A stretch of 10,955 nucleotides of DNA from Alphaproteobacteria bacterium (GTDB lineage: Bacteria; Pseudomonadota; Alphaproteobacteria; Sphingomonadales; Rhodothalassiaceae), in contig RFKS01000210.1 in the NCBI GenBank assembly GCA_003694205.1, positions 1 through 10,955 on the forward strand, read 5' to 3'. Position 1 is the stretch's first letter, and the number at the start of each line of letters is the position of its first letter. The notes below the pieces were generated by a model. That model saw nothing but the letters and a program-made list of their open reading frames with translations, had not been told where the DNA came from and ran no database searches. Below are positions 5,571 through 10,955 of the stretch, piece after piece. The translations under genes were made by a program, and so were the position numbers.

Positions 5571-6233
5571 TCAGGCGCCCTGCGTGAGGCCGAACCATGC
5601 CGCCGCGAGCAGGCACAGATACAGCAGCACGGCGAGGGCGCTCGCGCGCGGCAGCGAGTGCTCGAGCGATACTGCAAATGGCGGCGGCGGCCGCAGGCTG
5701 TCACCTTCGGTCGAATAGAGCACCGGCTGGGTCACCATCTCGATCCCGAATGTGAGCAGGAGCGCCGCCCCGTAGAGCATGAATTTGGCGGCGAGCCAGG
5801 ACGTGCCAAGTGGCGGCCCGCCGGCGAGCGACAGCGCGCCGGTGCCGAGCATGAGCAGGCCGACGATAACCATCAGCACCCGCTGCGCGGTTCGGATGCC
5901 GACAGCGAGGTCGGTGCGCCGGCTGCGCGGCTGGCGCCAGACGCCAATCAGCCAGATCAACGCCAGAAGCCAGACGCCGGCGGTTCCTGCGCCGGTCATC
6001 TCGAACAGTCCCCGCGCCTCGGCGAGCTCGATCCCGAGCGGCAGCATGAGGATAAAGGCCGAGCGCGACAGGCGCTCGATACGCATCAGGGCGACCACCA
6101 TGTGTCGCTGTTCCGTGGCGCCGGACCGCTCCGCGGCGCGCATCTGCCAGAGCAGGACGAGACCCGCGAGATGGGCGCCCAGCCAGATGGCGAAGAAGGC
6201 AAGATGAGTGAGCAGCAGGACGGATGTCGACAT
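5571..6233 (-). CDS. Uncharacterised six-helix inner membrane protein, probably FNR-controlled
   Basis: The product has 220 residues with six likely membrane segments at about 5-29, 57-75, 84-99, 116-137, 146-167 and 197-215. Helix 1 reads LTHLAFFAIWLGAHLAG and holds H10 and H21, recalling the His-bearing first helices of CopD-, DUF2269- or HemJ-like proteins; this is a loose resemblance, not an assignment. Heme or metal binding is therefore possible but unproven. The ATG at 6233 has AAAGGGG 8 nt upstream; an in-frame ATG at 6320 would add 29 residues that cover the promoter region and is rejected. A near-perfect FNR box lies 62-75 bp upstream. It is convergent with fnr, and the two share the terminator region at 5532-5567. 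Induction in low oxygen by its neighbour FNR is the most direct inference about its job. Confidence 0.75.
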   Translation of the reverse strand: MSTSVLLLTHLAFFAIWLGAHLAGLVLLWQMRAAERSGATEQRHMVVALMRIERLSRSAFILMLPLGIELAEARGLFEMTGAGTAGVWLLALIWLIGVWRQPRSRRTDLAVGIRTAQRVLMVIVGLLMLGTGALSLAGGPPLGTSWLAAKFMLYGAALLLTFGIEMVTQPVLYSTEGDSLRPPPPFAVSLEHSLPRASALAVLLYLCLLAAAWFGLTQGA

Positions 6234-6294
6234 TCCAGTGACCCCTTTCACCTGATTTCGCGGCAAATCTTGGCCGCCGATGCCCGAACGCACT

Positions 6295-6308
6295 ATGATA
6301 CAGATCAA
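6295..6308 (-). promoter_or_regulatory. FNR box upstream of the membrane protein gene
   Basis: ATGAT-ACAG-ATCAA matches the FNR/FixK-type consensus TTGAT-N4-ATCAA at 9 of 10 fixed positions. If it acts as a class II activation site (centre at -41.5), transcription towards the membrane protein would begin near 6260, with CAAGAT (6272-6267) as a moderate -10 and a 27-nt leader ending in a good ribosome binding site. It is only 23 bp from the first ATG of the acylphosphatase gene on the other strand, so a role there would more likely be repression. Confidence 0.6.
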
Positions 6309-6346
6309 GCGGGGAACCAAATCCTGACCTCATGCCGGGTCCTGCG

Positions 6347-6640
6347 ATGACGCAGTCAGAAGCGACGAAAGCCGTCCATCTCACCATTCGCGGCCGCGTT
6401 CAGGGCGTTTTCTACCGCTCCTGGACGCGGGAGCAGGCCGCGCGCCTCGGGCTCCGCGGCTGGGTGCGCAATCGTCGGGACGGCACGGTAGAGGCGGTGA
6501 TCGCCGGCCCCGCGGATGCCGTCGAACGCATGATCACCCTGTGCCATGAGGGCCCGCCACACGCGCATGTCGAGGCGGTCGAGGTCGCCCCCGCCTTTGT
6601 GCCCGATTCGCCGACCTTCGATGTCAGGCCGACGGCCTGA
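6347..6640 (+). CDS. acyP: Acylphosphatase
   Basis: The product has 97 residues from ATG 6347, or 102 from ATG 6332; neither start has a clear ribosome binding site. The family length is about 90-100. It hydrolyses the carboxyl-phosphate bond of acyl phosphates in the cytosol. The signature [17 protein letters not shown] holds the phosphate-binding loop with the catalytic Arg (R24 from this start), and [12 protein letters not shown] holds the catalytic Asn (N42). The C-terminal strand TFDVRPTA is usual. The gene is divergent from the membrane protein gene and its stop lies 8 bp from the lipB stop on the other strand, with no terminator between them, so the two transcripts probably overlap. 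Confidence 0.93.
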   Translation: MTQSEATKAVHLTIRGRVQGVFYRSWTREQAARLGLRGWVRNRRDGTVEAVIAGPADAVERMITLCHEGPPHAHVEAVEVAPAFVPDSPTFDVRPTA

Positions 6641-6648
6641 GCGCGCGT

Positions 6649-7338
6649 CTAGAGCATGCTTGCATCCTTCTCCGCCACATCGACGAGGTCACAGGCGAAT
6701 TGCTCCGCAAAGGAGGCACGCAGCGCCGCATCGACCTCCGCCATCCCGACCGCGATGCCGAGCGCCGCGAGCGAGGTCACGCCGTGCTCGCGGATGCCAC
6801 AGGGCACGATGCCCGTGAAGTGGTCGAGATTGGGCGCGACATTGAGCGCAATGCCGTGATAGCTGACCCAGCGCCGTACGCGCACGCCGATGGCGGCGAT
6901 CTTTTCCTCGCGACCGTCCTCATGGACCACCCAGACGCCGACACGGTCCGGGCGTATCTCGGCCGTGACCCCGAAGCGGGCGAGCGTCGCAATCAGCCAG
7001 CCTTCGAGATCGGCAATGTAACGCCTGAGATCGCCGCCCCGGCGTTTGAGATCGAGCATCACATAGGCGACCCGCTGGCCCGGTCCGTGATAGGTGAACT
7101 GGCCGCCGCGGCCGGTCCTGTAAACCGGAAAGCGGTCGGGGACGAGAAGATCGTCGGGACGGGCGCTCGTGCCCGCGGTGTAGAGCGGCGGATGCTCGAG
7201 CAACCAGACGCATTCGGGTGCCAGTCCAGCCCGGATCGCGGCCACCCGCCGCTCCATGGCCGCCACCGCCCGCTCGTAATCGATGGGGGCGTCGAAGATC
7301 TGCCATTCGACCGGGGAATTGGCTTCCGGGACCATCAT
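6649..7338 (-). CDS. lipB: Octanoyl-[acyl-carrier-protein]:protein octanoyltransferase LipB
   Basis: The product has 229 residues, normal for LipB. The enzyme moves octanoyl groups from acyl carrier protein to lipoyl domains of 2-oxoacid dehydrogenases and the glycine cleavage H protein, the first step of lipoate synthesis. Visible motifs are [15 protein letters not shown] (45-59), [12 protein letters not shown] (77-88), [19 protein letters not shown] with the conserved K146, and FTGIVPCGI with the catalytic C180. Two adjacent ATG codons (7338 and 7335) can serve as starts. No strong ribosome binding site is seen. The frame is open far upstream to 8340, but that extension runs antisense through fliN, the tRNA and mgtE and is not coding. 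It is divergent from the FliN-domain gene across 112 bp, in which I see no convincing promoter. Confidence 0.95.
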   Translation of the reverse strand: MMVPEANSPVEWQIFDAPIDYERAVAAMERRVAAIRAGLAPECVWLLEHPPLYTAGTSARPDDLLVPDRFPVYRTGRGGQFTYHGPGQRVAYVMLDLKRRGGDLRRYIADLEGWLIATLARFGVTAEIRPDRVGVWVVHEDGREEKIAAIGVRVRRWVSYHGIALNVAPNLDHFTGIVPCGIREHGVTSLAALGIAVGMAEVDAALRASFAEQFACDLVDVAEKDASML

Positions 7339-7450
7339 GGCGTGGCACTTAACGGAGCGATGCAGCGATTGGCAAGCGTCGACCCGTTTACCGGATGGAA
7401 ACCATAAGCGGCGAGACTGGCACCCTCTGCAACAGGAGTGACTGCCTGCG

Positions 7451-7687
7451 ATGTCCGCCGTCGAACGTGTCACCGTCGAGCTTTCCGTCGTCCTCGGCCG
7501 TACCGAGATGCCGATCCGGCAGCTTCTCAAGATGGGCCGCGGCGCGGTCATTGATCTCGATGCCAACCATGAGGACGAATGCTGGGTTTTCGCCAATGGC
7601 GAGCTCATCGCACGCGGCGAGATCATGATGGTCGGCGACCGGATCGGCATCTCGATCACGCGCATGACCTCGGCCGCCGAACTCTGA
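7451..7687 (+). CDS. Short stand-alone FliN-type (SpoA domain) protein
   Basis: The product has 78 residues and consists almost entirely of one SpoA/FliN C-terminal domain: [31 protein letters not shown], then [30 protein letters not shown]. This is the part of FliN and FliM that builds the cytosolic C-ring of the flagellar motor switch, or of a type III secretion system. Normal FliN proteins carry an extra N-terminal region and run to about 100-140 residues, so this is a minimal version. The ATG follows AGGAG by 12 nt, a rather wide spacing. No other flagellar gene is near; it sits between lipB and a tRNA. It may be the main FliN of this organism placed outside the flagellar cluster, or a second copy; the window cannot decide. 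Confidence 0.85.
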   Translation: MSAVERVTVELSVVLGRTEMPIRQLLKMGRGAVIDLDANHEDECWVFANGELIARGEIMMVGDRIGISITRMTSAAEL

Positions 7688-7731
7688 GGCTCTGCGGGCT
7701 TGAACCTGCGGCGCACATTTCCTATTTGGCC

Positions 7732-7760
7732 TTGCGAGAGAGGGCAGGCTTTGCTACATG
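7732..7760 (+). promoter_or_regulatory. tRNA-Leu promoter
   Basis: TTGCGAG (7732-7738), 14 bases, GCTACATG (7753-7760) fits the Caulobacter housekeeping consensus TTGACGS-N10-14-GCTANAWC: 7 of 8 in the right box and the exact permitted spacing. The start of transcription would be near 7767, about 20 nt before the mature tRNA. Confidence 0.6.
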
Positions 7761-7786
7761 GCAGCCCCGAATTCGCGCTGGAATTT

Positions 7787-7874
7787 GCGGACGTGGCGGA
7801 ACTGGTAGACGCGCAGCGTTGAGGTCGCTGTGGGCGATGAGCCCGTGGAAGTTCGAGTCTTCTCGTCCGCACCA
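7787..7874 (+). tRNA. tRNA-Leu, anticodon GAG
   Basis: The acceptor arms GCGGACG (7787-7793) and CGTCCGC (7864-7870) pair fully, followed by A and an encoded CCA (7872-7874). The D arm is GCG...CGC. The anticodon stem CAGCG/CGCTG encloses TTGAGGT, giving anticodon GAG at 7821-7823, which reads CUC and CUU leucine codons. A long variable arm with stem GGGC/GCCC, typical of class II tRNAs such as Leu, and a T arm with TTCGAGT complete the cloverleaf. It has its own promoter and terminator. Confidence 0.97.
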
Positions 7875-7881
7875 AAATCTT

Positions 7882-7920
7882 GAAAGCCCGCAGGTGACCG
7901 CCTGCGGGCTTTCGTTTATT
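7882..7920 (+). terminator. Intrinsic terminator of tRNA-Leu
   Basis: GAAAGCCCGCAGG (7882-7894) pairs perfectly over 13 bp with CCTGCGGGCTTTC (7901-7913) around a 6-base loop, followed by GTTTATT. It lies 7 nt after the tRNA CCA end and separates the tRNA from mgtE. Confidence 0.85.
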
Positions 7921-7957
7921 GCTATGTGCGACGCGACCTCTCGCGCGGGAGCCAAGA

Positions 7958-9397
7958 ATGACGACGCCCGATGATCGTGAGCCAGCAGGCGTGACCGACG
8001 TCGCCGATCCGCCCGCCGGCGAGCCGGCGCCCGAGGCGCAGGACCTCAGGGATGTCCACCTGCGGGCAGACTTCATCGAGCGGATTCGCGATGCCATAGA
8101 TGCCGCCGACAGGGAACGGCTCAAGGATCTGGTGCAGCCGCTGCACTCCGCCGATATCGCCGACCTGTTCGAGGTTCTCTCGGCAGGCGAACGGCGCGAA
8201 CTCGCCCGCCTTGTCGGAGACGCACTCGAACCTGAGGTGCTCTCGGACCTGAGCACCGCGGCGCTCGAGGACGTGCTCGAGGCCATGCCGCCGAAGGCGG
8301 TCGCCGAGGCGGTGCAGCAGCTCGAGACCGATGACGCCATCTATGTCCTCGAGGACATGGACGAGGCGACGCAGCGCGAGATCCTGCGGCGGCTTGCAAA
8401 GGAGGAACGGGCCGCGGTCGAGGAAGGCCTCGCCTATCCCGAGGACAGCGCCGGGCGCCTGATGCAGCGCGATCTCATCGCGGTGCCCGAATTCTGGACC
8501 ATCGGACAGACCATCGACTATCTGCGCGCCCAGGAGGAAGACGAGGTCCCCGCCGATTTCTACGAGCTGATCGTCGTCGATCCCGCCTATCGTCCGATCG
8601 GCTCCGTTCCGCTATCGCGCGTCCTGCGCTGCCGGCGGCACATCCGGATTCGCGACATCATGGATCCCAACCCGCACATCATCCATGTCGCCACCGACCA
8701 GGAGGAGGTGGCGCGCGAATTCGCCAAGTACCACCTGATCTCGGCAGCGGTGGTCGACGATTCCGGGCGCCTCGTCGGCGTGATCACTGTGGATGACGTC
8801 GTCGACGTCATCGAGGAAGAGGCGGAGGAAGACATCCTCGCCCTTGCCGGCGTCAGCGAGGGCGACGTCAATATCGGAATCTTCGAGGTCAGCCGGGCGC
8901 GCTTCATCTGGCTCATCGTCAATCTCGGCACCGCCATTCTGGCGTCGCTGGTGATCGGGCTCTTCGATGCCACGATCGAGCAGATGGTCGCCCTCGCCGT
9001 CCTCATGCCGATCGTCGCCTCCATGGGCGGCAACGCCGGAACACAGACGATGACCGTCGCCGTCCGTGCCCTCGCCACGAAAGAACTCTCGGCCGCGAAT
9101 GCTGCGCGCATCATTGCCAAGGAGCTCACCGTCAGCATCATCAACGGCGCACTTCTTGCCATCGTGGTGGGGCTGGCAGCGCTCGCCTGGTTTCACGATA
9201 TTGGGCTCGCTGCGGTCATCGCCGTGGCGATGGTCATCAATATCATCGCCGCGGGACTGTCGGGAATTCTCATCCCGATGGCGCTCGACCGCCTCGGCAT
9301 CGATCCCGCGATCGCCTCCAGCGTCTTCGTGACCACGGTCACCGATGTCGTCGGCTTCTTTGCTTTCCTCGGCCTGGCGGCGGCCTTTCTCCTTTAA
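7958..9397 (+). CDS. mgtE: Magnesium transporter MgtE
   Basis: The product has 479 residues. The layout is that of MgtE channels: an acidic, probably disordered leader (1-30), the helical MgtE N domain (about 40-160), two CBS domains (about 170-290), a connecting helix rich in Glu (284-296) and five membrane helices (about 312-479). The pore signature [14 protein letters not shown] (350-363) and [10 protein letters not shown] with D463, equivalent to the pore magnesium-binding Asp of Thermus MgtE, are present. It imports Mg2+ across the inner membrane; in the family, Mg2+ bound between the cytosolic domains closes the channel. The start at 7958 is supported by GGGAG 6 nt upstream; an in-frame TTG at 7919 overlaps the tRNA terminator and is rejected. 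It is a single-gene unit as far as can be seen. Confidence 0.95.
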   Translation: MTTPDDREPAGVTDVADPPAGEPAPEAQDLRDVHLRADFIERIRDAIDAADRERLKDLVQPLHSADIADLFEVLSAGERRELARLVGDALEPEVLSDLSTAALEDVLEAMPPKAVAEAVQQLETDDAIYVLEDMDEATQREILRRLAKEERAAVEEGLAYPEDSAGRLMQRDLIAVPEFWTIGQTIDYLRAQEEDEVPADFYELIVVDPAYRPIGSVPLSRVLRCRRHIRIRDIMDPNPHIIHVATDQEEVAREFAKYHLISAAVVDDSGRLVGVITVDDVVDVIEEEAEEDILALAGVSEGDVNIGIFEVSRARFIWLIVNLGTAILASLVIGLFDATIEQMVALAVLMPIVASMGGNAGTQTMTVAVRALATKELSAANAARIIAKELTVSIINGALLAIVVGLAALAWFHDIGLAAVIAVAMVINIIAAGLSGILIPMALDRLGIDPAIASSVFVTTVTDVVGFFAFLGLAAAFLL

Positions 9398-9465
9398 CTG
9401 CTTTCTAAGGCAGGGACGCATAGACTGCGCACGGCGCGGCACAACAAGGAAAGGCCACCGCCGGC

Positions 9466-10230
9466 ATGATCCTGCTGATCGACGATGAGCCCGCCATCGC
9501 GCGCCTTTATGGCGCGTTCCTGCAGCGGCGCGGCTTCGATATCCGCATCTGCCCGGATGCCGCCGAGGCGCTCGAGCTCCTGCGCGAGCGGCGCTTTCAT
9601 CTCGTGCTGTCGGATGTCGAGATGCCGGGAATCGATGGCCACGAATTCTGCCGTCGCCTCAACCGGCGTGGGCCGCGGACCTATCCCCTGCTGCTGCTCT
9701 CGGCCCATGATTCGGTGGACGCCGTGGGCAAGGGCCTGTCCGCGGGAGCCGACGACTTTCTCATGAAGGGCGCGGACATCGCGCTCATTCTCGAGCGCAT
9801 CGCCTTCTGGCTGACGAGCGGCTTTCGCGCCCTACCCTGGTGTGCGCGCATCGGTGCGATCGACGCGCTCGAAAACCTCGCCCCGGTGATGCCACTGCTG
9901 CCTGATGTAACGCCGGCTCCCGACAGGCTCGACCGCGCCCTTGCCCGGCTTCGCGAGGAGCTCATCGCCGCACCGCCCGACTTCGGGCAACGTCTCATCG
10001 AGCGCATCCGGATCCTTGGCCGGGCCAGCGCCCTGCTGCTGGAGGGAGCCTGCCAGCCCGCCGATTTTCTCCGCTTTCCGGATTCGCTGGTCCGCGTGCT
10101 GAAAGGTCTCGATCTTGCCTGGCATGAGGAGGCGGGCATCCTGTTCGCCCATTTCGACCTCTTCTCGCGGGACCGGCGCTTCATCGAGGCCGGCACGCGG
10201 CCGCTTGCCGCCTATCGCATTCCGGCCTGA
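9466..10230 (+). CDS. Response regulator with an unrecognised C-terminal domain
   Basis: The product has 254 residues. The first 115 or so form a receiver domain: acidic pocket D6-D7, phosphoacceptor D50 in LVLSDVEMPG, the switch residue S79 in LLLLSAHDS, and K101 in GADDFLMKG. In most receivers the Lys is followed by Pro; here it is followed by Gly. The C-terminal 135 residues are mainly helical and I recognise no DNA-binding, GGDEF, EAL, HD or phosphatase motif, so the output is unknown and may be protein-protein contact. No histidine kinase is next to it in the window. AAGGAAAGG at 9446-9454 lies 11 nt before the ATG. Its last 19 bp overlap the 3' end of panC on the other strand. Confidence 0.85.
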   Translation: MILLIDDEPAIARLYGAFLQRRGFDIRICPDAAEALELLRERRFHLVLSDVEMPGIDGHEFCRRLNRRGPRTYPLLLLSAHDSVDAVGKGLSAGADDFLMKGADIALILERIAFWLTSGFRALPWCARIGAIDALENLAPVMPLLPDVTPAPDRLDRALARLREELIAAPPDFGQRLIERIRILGRASALLLEGACQPADFLRFPDSLVRVLKGLDLAWHEEAGILFAHFDLFSRDRRFIEAGTRPLAAYRIPA

Positions 10231-10955
10231 TTCGGGATCACCGCGACATTGTCGATGAGCCGCGCCCTGCCGAGCCGCGCAGCGGCAAGAAGGCGCGCCG
10301 GAGCCATGAGCGAGGTCAGCGGCGCCAGCGTCGCCGCATCGCAGAAGCTGACATAATCGACAGGTGCGAAACCGGCCTCGAGAAGACGCGCGCGACCCTC
10401 CGCCTCGAGCGCTGGCAGCGCCTCCCCCGCCACCGCGCGCCGCGCGAGCTCGCACAGGAGTCGATAGAGCGTCGGTGCGACGCGGCGCTCGTCCGGGGTC
10501 AGATAGGCATTGCGCGAGGAGGCGGCGAGCCCGTCCGGCTCGCGTGCGATGGGCAGTGCGAGAATGCGTAGCGGCAGATCGAGATCGGCCGCCATGCGGC
10601 GGATGAGGGCAAGCTGCTGATAGTCTTTCTCGCCGAAGATCGCGAGGTCGGCCCGGCTTTGCAGGAAGAGCTTCGCGACCACCGTCGCCACGCCCTCGAA
10701 GTGGCCGGGCCGGTGCACCCCCTCGAGCCGCTCGCCGATGTCACCGACACGAACGCGCGTCGCGAAGCCTGCGGGATACATGGTCTCCACCGCCGGCGCA
10801 TAGACGAGGTCGACGCCGGCCTCGCGCAGGAGCGCGACATCCTGTGCCTCGCATCGCGGATAGGCCTCATAGTCCTCATCCGGGCCGAATTGCAGCGGAT
10901 TGACAAAGATCGAGACCACGGTTCGGTCGGCCTCGACGCGCATACGCTCGACGAG
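10212..10955 (-). CDS. panC: Pantoate-beta-alanine ligase, N-terminus outside the window
   Basis: The 247 codons present cover the C-terminal part of PanC; the frame stays open to the right edge, so the ATG at 10943 is internal, and the first 30-40 residues, with the N-terminal ATP-binding HxGH motif, lie outside. The enzyme joins pantoate and beta-alanine using ATP to make pantothenate, the vitamin B5 precursor of coenzyme A. Seen here are VSIFVNPLQFGPDEDYEAYPR, the HRPGHFEGVATVVAKLF substrate segment, FGEKDYQQL, and LPIAREPDGLAASSRNAYL with the SSRN loop that takes the place of KMSKS. The stop TAG is at 10214-10212, inside the end of the response-regulator gene, so the two are tail to tail with a 19-bp overlap and no terminator between them. 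Confidence 0.95.
   Translation of the reverse strand, partial: LVERMRVEADRTVVSIFVNPLQFGPDEDYEAYPRCEAQDVALLREAGVDLVYAPAVETMYPAGFATRVRVGDIGERLEGVHRPGHFEGVATVVAKLFLQSRADLAIFGEKDYQQLALIRRMAADLDLPLRILALPIAREPDGLAASSRNAYLTPDERRVAPTLYRLLCELARRAVAGEALPALEAEGRARLLEAGFAPVDYVSFCDAATLAPLTSLMAPARLLAAARLGRARLIDNVAVIPNQAGMR

Noticed and set aside
5412..6350. Plus-strand open frame of 312 codons opposite the membrane protein gene
   Set aside because: It runs straight through a strong terminator, has low-complexity Arg/Gln/Glu-rich composition, and the minus strand encodes a clear six-helix protein.
6649..8340. Long minus-strand open frame (563 codons) that would add over 330 residues to LipB
   Set aside because: The extension is antisense to fliN, tRNA-Leu and mgtE, is rich in Ser and Arg as shadow frames of GC-rich genes are, and LipB homology begins at 7338.
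9398..9465. CTGC...GCAG hairpin after mgtE as a terminator
   Set aside because: The stem is only 4 bp with no T-run.
1..10955. Mobile elements, CRISPR arrays, prophage or defence genes
   Set aside because: No transposase or integrase motifs, no regularly spaced repeats of CRISPR length, and gene content is housekeeping and regulatory throughout; the tRNA-Leu 3' end has no integrase or repeat beside it.

Overview
The window reads as ordinary chromosome of a GC-rich alphaproteobacterium. The evidence is a MipZ-type division ATPase, an FNR regulator with the alphaproteobacterial Cys spacing C-x2-C-x7-C, a tRNA promoter matching the Caulobacter-type housekeeping consensus (TTG.. / GCTANAW), and closest-feeling relatives among alphaproteobacteria for LipB, AcyP, MgtE and PanC. 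I cannot name a genus. A FliN-like protein suggests a flagellated lineage. There is no sign of a transposon, integrase, prophage or CRISPR array.

Left part (1-4403): a minus-strand pair, mipZ followed by a von Willebrand A-domain protein cut by the window edge, is divergent from a plus-strand pair, a membrane-anchored Bax-like glucosaminidase whose stop codon overlaps the start of a class V PLP enzyme. Back-to-back TTGACA boxes lie between the two pairs. An exported DUF6134-type protein follows.

Middle part (4404-7338): an oxygen-sensing FNR regulator and, convergent to it, an uncharacterised six-helix membrane protein whose upstream region carries a near-perfect FNR box. Between these two genes lies the most unusual stretch of the window (5321-5567): a cluster of palindromes, a near-consensus sigma-54 promoter, and then about 119 nt that fold into two hairpins showing the same UGCCUGAG loop and end in a perfect 12-bp intrinsic terminator. 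I propose this as an undescribed sigma-54-dependent small RNA. Acylphosphatase and lipB follow, tail to tail.

Right part (7451-10955): a very short stand-alone FliN-domain gene, tRNA-Leu(GAG) with its own promoter and terminator, the magnesium channel gene mgtE, a response regulator with an unrecognised C-terminal half, and the 3' part of panC on the minus strand, whose end overlaps the response regulator's end.

The working links visible here are regulatory: FNR probably controls its neighbouring membrane protein gene in low oxygen, and a sigma-54 activator may control the candidate RNA between them. The other genes look like unrelated housekeeping units.
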